Origin: CAWBCR01 sp963787375
GTDB taxonomy: Bacteria > Chloroflexota > Anaerolineae > Aggregatilineales > UBA3940
Direction: 5' to 3'
NCBI GenBank assembly: GCA_963787375.1
Contig: CAWBCR010000006.1
Coordinates: 1-20,190, forward strand
Length of the DNA stretch: 20,190 nucleotides
A program made the translations under genes and the position numbers. Positions 7,577-15,198 of the stretch are shown one piece after another (within the stretch, counting starts at the first letter, position 1; each line of letters opens with the position of its first letter). The notes beneath the pieces are model-generated. The model did no database searches and was not told the origin of the DNA. It was given only the letters and a program-made list of their open reading frames with translations.

Positions 7577-8605
7577 ATGGACTTCAAGCTCGGCATGGGC
7601 ATGCACTGGATCGACATGGACTACCCGGCGCTGGTCGAGGTGATCCAGACCGCCGAACGGCTGGGTTACAACTCGATCTGCGCCGACAATGAGAAGTTCT
7701 ACCCCTACGTGTACGTCACGATGACCGTCATCGCGGAGAACACGACCCACGTGCGGGTCGGGTCGCACGTAGCCGACCCGTACACCCAGCACCCGGCGAT
7801 GGTAGCTATCGCTCACGCCAGCATCGACAAGGTATCCGGCGGGCGCGCGATGATGATCCTGGGCGCGGGCGGGACCGGCTTCCGCGAGATGGGCATCCAG
7901 CGCGTAAGGCCCGCGCAAATGCTCAAGGAGTCGGTGCAGTTCATCCGGCAGTTCTGGAAGGGCGAGCCGATGGCGTTCGAGGGCGAGGTGCTGCACTTCG
8001 ACCACGGGCAGATCAACTTCGCGGTGCGGCAGGACATCCCGATCTACATCGCCTCACGCGGGGACCTGGTGCTGAAGGCCGCCGGCGAGGTTGCCGACGG
8101 CGCAATGATCGCGACCTACGCGGAGCCGCAGGGCATCAAGCACGGGCTGAAGATGGTCGAAGAGGGGGCGAAGCGGGCAGGCCGCACGCTGGACGACCTG
8201 ACGATCTTCTCACGGTGCGACACCTGCGTGGCAGACGACCACGACCTGGCCTACAACTCGATCCGCAACAACGTGGCGATCTTTCTGTGGACCAGCTACC
8301 CGGATCGCAACTTCGTGAACCGGGTAGGGCTGGAAGTTCCGCCGGACCTCGAAGCGGTGATTGCGCAGCGCGATTACGAACTGATGCTGGCCAACTCGCA
8401 CCTGGTGCCAAACTCATTCGTCGACCGGCTGACGTGGGCCGGGACGCCGCAGGAAGTCGCGGAGAAGATCGCGCGGGTCGTCGACCTGGGCATCGATCAC
8501 ATCACCATCTCGCCCGCGCCGCTCAAAGGCGGCACCATCCGCGACACGGTCGTGGCCTGCGGCGAGAAGGTCAAACCGATGGTGGAGGCGCTGCTGAAAG
8601 ACTGA
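7577..8605 (+). CDS. LLM-class flavin (probably F420)-dependent oxidoreductase
   Basis: This is an intact 342-residue member of the bacterial luciferase-like / methylene-H4MPT reductase superfamily, a cytosolic TIM-barrel enzyme moving hydride between a flavin-type cofactor and an unknown substrate. Motifs seen are the opening strand KLGMGMHW, the AERLGYNSICADNE segment, the conserved ASIDKVSGGRAMMILGAGG stretch (about 75-95) and the C-terminal AGTPQEVAEKIARVVDLGID. AGGAGG sits seven bases before the ATG, a strong ribosome site. F420 use is inferred from similarity to MER-like proteins; FMN cannot be excluded. It is followed by a hairpin at 8621-8656 and is probably monocistronic. Confidence 0.9.
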   Translation: MDFKLGMGMHWIDMDYPALVEVIQTAERLGYNSICADNEKFYPYVYVTMTVIAENTTHVRVGSHVADPYTQHPAMVAIAHASIDKVSGGRAMMILGAGGTGFREMGIQRVRPAQMLKESVQFIRQFWKGEPMAFEGEVLHFDHGQINFAVRQDIPIYIASRGDLVLKAAGEVADGAMIATYAEPQGIKHGLKMVEEGAKRAGRTLDDLTIFSRCDTCVADDHDLAYNSIRNNVAIFLWTSYPDRNFVNRVGLEVPPDLEAVIAQRDYELMLANSHLVPNSFVDRLTWAGTPQEVAEKIARVVDLGIDHITISPAPLKGGTIRDTVVACGEKVKPMVEALLKD

Positions 8606-8620
8606 GGGAAGCAGAGTCGA

Positions 8621-8656
8621 TCCCCAGGTGGCACAAAAATCTGTGCCATCTGGGGA
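8621..8656. repeat. 15-bp stem hairpin between the LLM gene and rsmA
   Basis: TCCCCAGGTGGCACA (8621-8635) pairs with TGTGCCATCTGGGGA (8642-8656) with one G-T wobble and a 6-base loop. It could end transcription of the LLM gene, but only a weak T-containing tail follows. Its symmetry also suits a small dispersed repeat. Confidence 0.6.
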
Positions 8657-8665
8657 CAATCTATT

Positions 8666-8683
8666 CTCTCTGCGGCCTCTGCG
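8666..8683 (+). repeat. Intergenic repeat, copy 2 (CTCTCTGCGGCCTCTGCG)
   Basis: Exact repeat of 4293-4310, in the same strand orientation, again followed a few bases later by CGGTTGGTCTT (CGGTTAGTCTT at copy 1). Confidence 0.6.
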
Positions 8684-8737
8684 CACTCCGCGGTTGGTCT
8701 TATTCCTCCGCCGCTGGTTCGATCCGCGCCCACCCGT

Positions 8738-8743
8738 TACAAT
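8738..8743 (+). promoter_or_regulatory. TACAAT -10 box, leaderless promoter of rsmA
   Basis: TACAAT ends seven bases before the GTG start of rsmA at 8751, so the transcript should begin at the start codon itself. The -35 region (TGGTTC, 8715-8720) is weak. Confidence 0.55.
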
Positions 8744-8750
8744 CCCCGCT

Positions 8751-9575
8751 GTGGACACCCGCCGCACGCTCGACCTGCTGGGGCTGGACCCCAAGAAGAG
8801 CCTCGGCCAGAATTTCATGGTCGAGCGCAACGCGCTGTTGCGCATGGCCGATGCCGCCGACCTCGCCGCAGACGACGCCGTGCTGGAGATCGGCGCGGGG
8901 CTGGGCGCGCTGACCGAGGTGCTCGCCGAACGGGCGCGGCGCGTGGTGGCCGTCGAGATCGACGAGCGCTTCACCGGCTACCTGCGCGACCGCTTCGCCA
9001 TGCAGCCGCAGGTCGCCGTCGTGCAGGCCGACATTCTGGAGGCGGATCTCGCCGCGCTGCTGGGCACGGACGCCGCCCGCTACAAGGTGGTCGCCAACCT
9101 GCCGTACTACATCACGTCGGCCATCCTGCGCTACCTGCTCGAAAGCCCCACGCCCCCTGCGCTGCTGGCGCTGACGGTGCAGCGCGAGGTAGCGGAGCGC
9201 ATCACCGCTGCGCCGGGCGCAATGAGCCTGCTGGCGGTCAGCGTGCAGTTCTATGGCCGCCCGCGGATCGCCGCCCGGCTGAAGCCCGGCAACTTCTACC
9301 CCCGCCCCGACGTCAACTCGGCCATCCTGCGCGTCGATCCGCACCCCGGCGGCCCGCCGCTGCCGCCTGACGAGGCGGATCGCTTCTTCGAGGTGGTGCG
9401 GGCGGGCTTCAGCCAGCCACGCAAGCAGGTCAAGAACAGCCTCGCCGCCGGGCTTACTCGCGACCCCACCGAGGTGATCGCCGGGCTGGAGGCGGCGGGC
9501 ATCGCGCCCACCCGCCGCGCCGAGACGCTGTCGCTGGCTGAATGGCTGGCGGTGTATGCAGCGGTTAGCGGTTAG
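8751..9575 (+). CDS. rsmA: 16S rRNA (adenine1518-N6/adenine1519-N6)-dimethyltransferase RsmA
   Basis: This 274-residue SAM-dependent enzyme dimethylates two adjacent adenines in the 3'-terminal hairpin of 16S rRNA during small-subunit assembly. The N-terminal KKSLGQNF (15-22) is the family hallmark. The SAM-binding loop EIGAGLG is at 46-52, the acidic ribose-binding E69 at the end of strand 2, D94 in QADI, and the catalytic NLPYY at 116-120. The C-terminal FSQPRKQVKNSL segment is also typical. The GTG start at 8751 is chosen because it fits family length and sits at the expected transcription start; upstream in-frame codons cross the hairpin and repeat. The stop TAG lies within a tandem GCGGTTA repeat. 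Confidence 0.95.
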   Translation: MDTRRTLDLLGLDPKKSLGQNFMVERNALLRMADAADLAADDAVLEIGAGLGALTEVLAERARRVVAVEIDERFTGYLRDRFAMQPQVAVVQADILEADLAALLGTDAARYKVVANLPYYITSAILRYLLESPTPPALLALTVQREVAERITAAPGAMSLLAVSVQFYGRPRIAARLKPGNFYPRPDVNSAILRVDPHPGGPPLPPDEADRFFEVVRAGFSQPRKQVKNSLAAGLTRDPTEVIAGLEAAGIAPTRRAETLSLAEWLAVYAAVSG

Positions 9576-9640
9576 CGATTAGCGGTTAGCAAAATCGCTG
9601 TAAGTTGATACGATCATCGGTGGCGGATAGTTAACCGCTG
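9559..9640 (+). repeat. Tandem GCGGTTA heptamers and an inverted copy after rsmA
   Basis: From 9561 to 9588 the heptamer GCGGTTA occurs four times (third copy GCGATTA), overlapping the last codons and stop of rsmA. CAGCGGTTA at 9559-9567 has a perfect inverted copy TAACCGCTG at 9632-9640, just before the next gene. It may form a long-range hairpin in the transcript. Confidence 0.6.
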
Positions 9641-9655
9641 CCAAGAGGAGAGGTT

Positions 9656-10426
9656 ATGTCGTATCTCGACACGCCCAGACGCGGGGCGCGCACCCGCTTC
9701 GACCATACCCGGCGCAACATCCTGATCGGCATCGTGCTGGTCGTCGTCGCGTTGCTGTCGACCGGCGTCGCCGGGCTGATTGTCGCGCAGGGCAACCGCA
9801 GCCAGCGCAATACCACCGACATCCCGCGCTACATCGACATGTGGGCCGTGTACCCCGACGATACGATCCGCTTCATGACCATCTTCCACCCCGAGGACAA
9901 CGCCGCCGACACGCTGGTCGAGGTCGCCGGGCCGCTCGTCCCAACCGCCACCGATATCCAGAGCCAGCAGGTCTTCGGCGGCGAGATGGCGAACAACGAG
10001 GTGCTGCCCGGTCCCGGCCAGGACAGCGCCTACGTCTACCCGCGCTTCACCATTCAACGCAGCCCCGGCACCGACCCCTATGGCGCGGACGTGCTTGCCA
10101 GCAACGCGCCGTACATCATCCCCGACACGTTCGACCCCAATGCGCGCGGGCTCGCGCTCGGCGCGAACCCGCAGACTTACTACAAGCAGGTGATCGTCGC
10201 GGTGGCGCTGCCTGACGACGCCACGGTGACAATCCCCCCCAACGCCACGGCGACGGGTGCAGCGGCGCTTGAACCGTACCGCACCACGCATATTGGCGGC
10301 TGGCAGGTGTACTACTTCGATACGACCTCGCTACCCGCCGCCAGCGCGATCCACCTCACCTACAAGATGCAAAGCCAGACGGCCCCACCCGATCTCGATT
10401 ACTGGCAGGTCGACCTCAAGCACTGA
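9656..10426 (+). CDS. Membrane-anchored protein of unknown function
   Basis: This is a 256-residue protein. A basic N-terminal segment (TPRRGARTRFDHTRRN) precedes one membrane span at about 22-45 (ILIGIVLVVVALLSTGVAGL). The rest, rich in Asp, Pro, Thr and Tyr with alternating hydrophobics, is probably an outside beta-rich domain. I recognise no catalytic motif or named family. AAGAGGAGAGG lies directly before the ATG at 9656 and is a good ribosome site, though close. It follows rsmA by 80 bases that hold the heptamer repeats. It may be co-transcribed with rsmA, but the relation is probably not functional. Confidence 0.8.
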   Translation: MSYLDTPRRGARTRFDHTRRNILIGIVLVVVALLSTGVAGLIVAQGNRSQRNTTDIPRYIDMWAVYPDDTIRFMTIFHPEDNAADTLVEVAGPLVPTATDIQSQQVFGGEMANNEVLPGPGQDSAYVYPRFTIQRSPGTDPYGADVLASNAPYIIPDTFDPNARGLALGANPQTYYKQVIVAVALPDDATVTIPPNATATGAAALEPYRTTHIGGWQVYYFDTTSLPAASAIHLTYKMQSQTAPPDLDYWQVDLKH

Positions 10427-10557
10427 GCAGGCAGCTTCTGCCGAATTTCCTCCAGTTCGGCGCGTAATCTGACATATATCACCGCCTTTATCGTGACGTT
10501 CATTACTGGTCATGCGCCGAATTGCCCGCTTTAATCTGTCTAACAGGAGAGAGGGCG

Positions 10558-11304
10558 ATGGAGGACACCAATCACGAATGGGTGAAGCGCCTGGAGACGG
10601 TCCACCGCGCAGCAATTGCGGTCTCCAGCGCGCACGACGTGGATACAGCGCTTCAATCCATAGCGGACTCGGCGTGCGAGGTGGCACATGCGGAGATGGC
10701 CGCCATCGGCGTGCCGGGCGCACCTGGCGAGCCGATGGTGCATTTTGTCGTCTCCGGCGTGTCGGATGAGCTGCGCGCGGAGGGCACCCACTCACCGATG
10801 GGCCAGGGGGTGCTGGGCGTGCTGCTGCACGGCGGGCAGATCGTCCGCGCCGACGACGTTACGAAGCACCCCGCCTTCCAGGGCTACCCCGACTCGCACC
10901 CGCCGATCCGCTCGTTCCTGGGCGTGCCTGTCCAGAGCAATGGCGACACCATCGCCGACCTGTACATCGCCAACAAGATCGACGCGCCCACCTTCACTGA
11001 CGACGACCAGCACCTGATCGAGATGCTGGCCGCGCACGCGGCGGTCGCGGTGCAGAGCCTGCGCTTCTATCGCCAGGAGCAGCAACTGGCGGTGATCCGC
11101 GCGCAGGCGCGGCTTGCCCCGCAGATCGAGGACACAGTGCTGCAAACGCTGTACGGCGCGGGCCTGCTGCTCGACACGCTCGACCTCGCCCACCCGGACC
11201 ACGCCTCGGTGCAGGTGCACGACGTTCAGCAGCGGCTCGACACGGCTATCAAGCACCTGCGCGAGCACCTCGTGCGCATGACAGAGCCCGGCAACGGCAG
11301 GTAG
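10558..11304 (+). CDS. GAF-domain protein with a degenerate HisKA_3-like tail, no ATPase domain
   Basis: The protein has 248 residues. A GAF sensor domain spans about 12-168 (ending DDQHLIEMLAAHAAVAVQ), with the internal SFLGVPV and ADLYIANK strands typical of redox- or ligand-sensing GAF domains. The tail, about 170-240, aligns by eye with the dimerisation helix of NarL-partner histidine kinases (usual form LHDTVLQTLY). Here it reads APQIEDTVLQTLYGAGLLL: the phosphorylated His is replaced by Glu191. No HATPase domain follows; the gene ends at 11304. It could therefore only act by binding a partner kinase or regulator. ATG at 10558 is chosen for the AGGAGAGAGG before it; earlier in-frame codons lack a site. 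Confidence 0.85.
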   Translation: MEDTNHEWVKRLETVHRAAIAVSSAHDVDTALQSIADSACEVAHAEMAAIGVPGAPGEPMVHFVVSGVSDELRAEGTHSPMGQGVLGVLLHGGQIVRADDVTKHPAFQGYPDSHPPIRSFLGVPVQSNGDTIADLYIANKIDAPTFTDDDQHLIEMLAAHAAVAVQSLRFYRQEQQLAVIRAQARLAPQIEDTVLQTLYGAGLLLDTLDLAHPDHASVQVHDVQQRLDTAIKHLREHLVRMTEPGNGR

Positions 11305-11342
11305 CCTGTCTCACAACGCTGCGAAAACGCGCGCCATTTCTC

Positions 11343-11371
11343 TTGCACTCCGGCCTGCTGTTTGCTATAAT
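11343..11371 (+). promoter_or_regulatory. Promoter of the tRNA-Gly/tRNA-Cys pair
   Basis: TTGCAC (11343-11348), a 17-base spacer and a perfect TATAAT (11366-11371) precede tRNA-Gly by about 37 bases. Confidence 0.8.
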
Positions 11372-11408
11372 GTTGCGCGTAGCTCCTGTTACCAATTGAA
11401 GTTCTTGC

Positions 11409-11480
<72 letters not shown>

Positions 11481-11522
11481 TAGGGGGGAGGCTGGCATGT
11501 TGGTCATCCCCCCGCTTCTTCT

Positions 11523-11593
11523 GGCGACGTAGCCAAGTGGTAAGGCAAGGGTCTGCAAAACCCCCATCGCCGGTTCGATTCCGGCCGTCGCCT
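11523..11593 (+). tRNA. tRNA-Cys (anticodon GCA)
   Basis: The acceptor stem GGCGACG/CGTCGCC is perfect. The anticodon loop CTGCAAA gives anticodon GCA, the T stem GCCGG/CCGGC is perfect, and U73 is the normal tRNA-Cys discriminator. CCA is not encoded. The anticodon stem AGGGT/ACCCC has an A-C mismatch at the 27-43 pair, where A-U is usual. Confidence 0.96.
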
Positions 11594-11619
11594 CTACGGG
11601 ACGAACGACAGCCGTGGGC

Positions 11620-11644
11620 CAGCCGCCCCGGCTGTTTTAGTTTG
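11620..11644 (+). terminator. Rho-independent terminator of the tRNA pair
   Basis: CAGCCG-CCC-CGGCTG forms a 6-bp GC-rich stem followed at once by TTTTAGTTTG. It separates the tRNAs from the carboxypeptidase gene. Confidence 0.7.
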
Positions 11645-11707
11645 TCGCGTAGCGCCTCACCCGGCCCGCGCCGCTTTCCGGCGGCGCACCCACAAAGGAG
11701 TTCTCCA

Positions 11708-13210
11708 ATGCAGGACAAGCTCGACGAACTGAAAGCGCTGATCGCGCCGGTCAACGACCTGATACACGCCTCCAGCGTCCTCCAGTGGGACCAGGAGACG
11801 TACATGCCGGACGGCAGCGCCCAGCCGCGCTCCGACCAGATCGCCACGCTCGAGTCGCTGGCGCACCGCTTTGCCACCGACGAGAAGATCGGGAAGCTGC
11901 TCGGCGAACTGAAAGACTACGAGCAGCAGCTTGACTACGACTCGGACGAGGCGGGCTTCATCCGCGTGACCCGCCGCGAATACGAGCGGCGCGTCAAGGT
12001 GCCGGAGGCGCTGGTCGGCGAGATCTACCGCAACATGTCGCTGGGCACCGAGGCATGGAAAGAGGCCCGCGCCAAAAAGGACTTCTCGATCTGGCTGCCG
12101 CTGCTCGACAGGATGGTCGACCTGCGCAAGCAGTGGGCCGAGTGCTTCGCGCCATACGCCAACATCTACAACCCGCTGCTCGACTATTACGAACCGGGCA
12201 TCGACTACGACCAGATCGCGGCAGTGTTTGGCGGGCTGAAGCCGCATCTCGTCGAGCTGGTCAAGGCCATCGGCGAGCACCAGGACGCGGTCGACACCAG
12301 CGTGCTGGCGGCGCATTACCCGGCGCAGGCGCAGCTTGACTTCAGCCGCGAGGCCGCCGCCCAGATCGGCTATGACTTCAAGCACGGGCGGCTCGACCTG
12401 ACCGCGCACCCGTTCACCATCCACTTTGGCCGCGACGACGTGCGTATCACCACCCGCGTCAGCGAGGATGACCTGGTCGGCTGCCTGATGAGCGTCATCC
12501 ACGAGGCAGGGCACGCCATGTACGAGCAGGGCACGTCGCCCGCCTTCTACCGCAGCTACCTGGAGAACGGCGCGTCGATGGCGGTGCACGAGTTGCAGTC
12601 ACGGTTCTACGAGAACATCATTGGCCGCAGCCGCGCCTTCTGGCAGTTCTTCTACCCGCAGCTTCAGGCGGCGTTCCCGCACTTCAAGAACGTCGACCGG
12701 GAGGCGTTCTACAAGGCGCTCAACCAGTCGCACCCGTCGCTGATCCGCACCGAGGCCGACGAGGTGACCTACGGGCTGCACATCATGCTGCGCTTCGAGC
12801 TGGAGAACGAGCTGTTTAACGGCAAGGTGAAGGTCGCCGACCTGCCGAAAGAGTGGAACGCCCGCATGCAGGCCTACCTGGGCATCACCCCACCCGACGA
12901 CGTAAAGGGCGTGATGCAGGACATTCACTGGGCGCAGGGGCTGATGGGCTACTTCCCCGACTACCTGCTCGGCTCGATCTTTTCGGTGCAGTTGTGGGAC
13001 CGGATGCAGCAGGACATCCCCGATGTGACGGCGCAAATCGCGCGCGGCGCGTTCGGCGCGATCCTCGGCTGGCAGCGCGAGCACATCCACCGGCACGGCC
13101 AGAAATTCACGCTGCCGGAGCTGTCCGAGCGCGCGACCGGCGGCCCACTGCGCTGGGAGCCGTATATGGATTACCTCAAGGCGAAGTACGGGGACATCTA
13201 CGGGCTGTAA
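11708..13210 (+). CDS. M32 metallocarboxypeptidase (Taq type), copy 1, intact
   Basis: This 500-residue cytosolic zinc carboxypeptidase of family M32 removes C-terminal residues from peptides with broad specificity. It is all-helical, without a signal peptide. The zinc site is H265-E266-A-G-H269 (SVIHEAGHAMYEQG) with E295 in AVHELQSRFYEN. The 30-residue spacing equals that of the Pyrococcus furiosus enzyme (269, 273, 299). Other family landmarks are LQWDQETYMP near the N-terminus, HPFTIHFGRDDVRITTRV, IRTEADEVTYGLHIMLRFEL, DIHWAQGLMGYFPDYLLGS and the C-terminal LRWEPYMDYLKAKYGDIYGL. ATG at 11708 has AAAGGAG eight bases upstream. No frame break. In the metal-ligand motif Leu replaces the Ser found in the other copies (HELQS versus ESQS). 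Confidence 0.96.
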   Translation: MQDKLDELKALIAPVNDLIHASSVLQWDQETYMPDGSAQPRSDQIATLESLAHRFATDEKIGKLLGELKDYEQQLDYDSDEAGFIRVTRREYERRVKVPEALVGEIYRNMSLGTEAWKEARAKKDFSIWLPLLDRMVDLRKQWAECFAPYANIYNPLLDYYEPGIDYDQIAAVFGGLKPHLVELVKAIGEHQDAVDTSVLAAHYPAQAQLDFSREAAAQIGYDFKHGRLDLTAHPFTIHFGRDDVRITTRVSEDDLVGCLMSVIHEAGHAMYEQGTSPAFYRSYLENGASMAVHELQSRFYENIIGRSRAFWQFFYPQLQAAFPHFKNVDREAFYKALNQSHPSLIRTEADEVTYGLHIMLRFELENELFNGKVKVADLPKEWNARMQAYLGITPPDDVKGVMQDIHWAQGLMGYFPDYLLGSIFSVQLWDRMQQDIPDVTAQIARGAFGAILGWQREHIHRHGQKFTLPELSERATGGPLRWEPYMDYLKAKYGDIYGL

Positions 13211-13264
13211 TGCGCTGCCGTGGCCCGCGGGTGATACCTCTGCATCCCGCATGCCCGATGCGGC

Positions 13265-13294
13265 TGGCAGCAAAGCAAGAGATGACTCTATAAT
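13265..13294 (+). promoter_or_regulatory. Promoter of the propeller lipoprotein gene
   Basis: A perfect TATAAT (13289-13294), with TGGCAG (13265-13270) 18 bases upstream, precedes the ATG at 13345 by 50 bases. The lipoprotein gene therefore has its own promoter between carboxypeptidase copies. Confidence 0.55.
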
Positions 13295-13344
13295 GATGAT
13301 GGCAATTCTCGCCTTTATTGGCCCATAAGAGAGCGGAGGATAAA

Positions 13345-14979
13345 ATGAGGGGGAAGCGCATCGCCGGCGCGCGCCTTGCTGCCGGCCTCGTTTTGATCGG
13401 GATGGCGCTGGGCTGCGGAGCGACCGCCACGCCCCAGCCAGCCCCGCACACGCTGGTCCCCACCAGATCGCCAACCGCGACCGCCATTCCCCGTGTCCCG
13501 ACGCGGACCGCCGAGCCAACGGCGACCGAAGGCCCCTCCGGTCCTGAGTCGGTGCGCGTCCCGGAGATCGCATCGACCGATTCGCGAGTCATCTACGAGC
13601 AGGATCAGCGGGTCACCCTCGGCGGGCACGACATGATGTTCTGGCCGGATGGCAACATCGGCTTCGTCCCAACTGGCGATGGTCGGTATCGCTTTTTTGC
13701 CGCTAATGGTTCGGTGACCGCCCGCACCGTTGGCACCTTTGACGACCCGGCGGCGACGGTCGAGACCAGCAACCTTCGTGTCGAGGGGGCCAGCACCGAG
13801 TTCGCCTACCTGGCGGGCGGCCCGGTCTACCGCGACCCGGCCAGCGGGATGCTGATCCTGTTCTACCATGCCGAACGGCATTTTGGCGGCAGCGGCATGC
13901 CTTTCCATGCCGCCATCGGGCTGGCCGCCTCGCACGATGACGGGCAGACCTTCCAGGACCTGGGCATCATCCTCGAGACCAACGCTGAGCCGGACGTTAC
14001 CGCCCGCTGCTGCGCCGACATGGGAGGCGCGACCTTCACGATCAAGGATGGGATGTTCTACCTGTACTCCCGCGATCGGTCGCGGGCGCTGGTTGACATC
14101 AATCTGGCGCTGGCGACCGCCCCGGTCGACGAAGTGGTGAGGGCGGCGCAGGCCGGTGAGACATCCGAGTGGACCAAGTACAGCGTATCCGGCCCGCAGC
14201 CAGGCATTGGCGGGCTGCCCTCGGCGCTGGAGATCGGCAATCCGCAGACCAGTTGGTTTGGCGTGTCCTACAACACGACGCTGGATCAGTTCATCATGGC
14301 GGTTTCCCGATCCACCGTGGTCGGCGAGCCCTCCGAGCTGTACCTGATCGCTTCGGAGGATGGCATCCACTGGTCGCCGCGCGTGCTGCTCGAAAGCTGT
14401 GACTGCGAGCTGACCTACCCCACCATCATCGACCCCGGCGGCAATCTGCTGGAAACCGGCGACACCTTCTACATCTACTACGTCACCACTCCGTCCACCG
14501 AGACCTACCGCTGGCACAACACGCCGCTGCGCCGCATGACGGTCACCCTGACCGGCGAGATGGTCGAGCTTCCGCACGATTGGGAGTTCAATAGTGACAC
14601 CGAGGGCTGGACGCCGCTCAACCAGATCGGGACATTTGAGGTGGTCGATGGGGCGCTGGTGGTCGAGCCGACCGGTAACGATCCTTACATGCAGTCGCCG
14701 CCGCTGGGCCTGAGCAGCACCGAGTACACCACGATTGAGGTCCGCATGAAGACCAGCCGGAGCGGAAACGGGCAGTTCTTCTTCATTGGCAGCGACGTGC
14801 CCGGCATCTCCGAGGCCGCCTCGGTGCGCTTCCCCATCACGGGGTCGGGTGAGTTCGAGACCTACACGGTCGATATGTCGCGTGCGGCGGGCTGGAGCGG
14901 GATCATCGGCTCGCTGCGCTTCGACCCGACCGACCAGCCCGCCCACGTGGACATCGACTACATCAGGGTGCTGCCCTAG
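13345..14979 (+). CDS. Exported lipoprotein with a propeller-like domain and a C-terminal beta-sandwich
   Basis: The protein has 544 residues. Signal and lipobox are at the N-terminus (LVLIGMALGC, lipidated Cys24), followed by a Pro/Thr-rich linker to about 60. The central part, about 70-405, has blade-like repeats (GGPVYRDPASGMLILFYHAE, GLAASHDDGQTFQDLG, LYLIASEDGIHWSPRVLLES). These recall five-bladed glycosidase or sialidase-type propellers (GH43/GH33-like). From 413, DWEFNSDTEGWTPLNQIG to the end resembles a carbohydrate-binding jelly-roll. A surface role in glycan binding or hydrolysis is likely, but catalytic residues cannot be assigned by eye. GGAGGA lies before the ATG. The stop codon abuts the remnant of another carboxypeptidase gene, so this gene interrupts the array. 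Confidence 0.85.
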   Translation: MRGKRIAGARLAAGLVLIGMALGCGATATPQPAPHTLVPTRSPTATAIPRVPTRTAEPTATEGPSGPESVRVPEIASTDSRVIYEQDQRVTLGGHDMMFWPDGNIGFVPTGDGRYRFFAANGSVTARTVGTFDDPAATVETSNLRVEGASTEFAYLAGGPVYRDPASGMLILFYHAERHFGGSGMPFHAAIGLAASHDDGQTFQDLGIILETNAEPDVTARCCADMGGATFTIKDGMFYLYSRDRSRALVDINLALATAPVDEVVRAAQAGETSEWTKYSVSGPQPGIGGLPSALEIGNPQTSWFGVSYNTTLDQFIMAVSRSTVVGEPSELYLIASEDGIHWSPRVLLESCDCELTYPTIIDPGGNLLETGDTFYIYYVTTPSTETYRWHNTPLRRMTVTLTGEMVELPHDWEFNSDTEGWTPLNQIGTFEVVDGALVVEPTGNDPYMQSPPLGLSSTEYTTIEVRMKTSRSGNGQFFFIGSDVPGISEAASVRFPITGSGEFETYTVDMSRAAGWSGIIGSLRFDPTDQPAHVDIDYIRVLP

Positions 14980-14980
14980 G

Positions 14981-15064
14981 CCCCGCGCCGACCAGATCGC
15001 CACGCTGCACTGGGAGCCGTATGTGGCGTACCTCACGGCGAAGTACGGGGACATCTACGGGCTG
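14981..15064 (+). pseudogene. Remnant of an M32 carboxypeptidase gene, middle deleted
   Basis: Directly after the lipoprotein stop, 28 codons read PRADQIATL joined in frame to HWEPYVAYLTAKYGDIYGL. The first part equals the region near codon 40 of an M32 gene (PRSDQIATLE in copy 1); the second equals the last 19 codons. About 440 codons between them are gone. The C-terminal stop is also lost: where intact copies read CTG TAG or CTG TAA, this reads CTG TAC and runs to TGA at 15128. No start codon or ribosome site belongs to it. Confidence 0.85.
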
Positions 15065-15126
15065 TACCTCACCCCTGGTCTCGCAGATGCTCGCCGGAGC
15101 GTTGAAACAGGGGATGAGGACTTTCC

Positions 15127-15155
15127 GTGATCTCTCGATTAGATGAATGTATAAT
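15127..15155 (+). promoter_or_regulatory. Promoter of carboxypeptidase copy 2
   Basis: TATAAT at 15150-15155, with GTGATC 17 bases upstream as a poor -35 hexamer, lies 43 bases before the TTG start of copy 2. Confidence 0.5.
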
Positions 15156-15198
15156 AAAGGTCACTCGAACACTCACCCCCACACAAGGAGCTTCCCTG

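Noticed and set aside
13315..15054. 579-codon minus-strand open frame
   Set aside because: Antisense to the lipoprotein gene, which has a lipobox, ribosome site and promoter; a GC-rich shadow that also reads into the M32 remnant.
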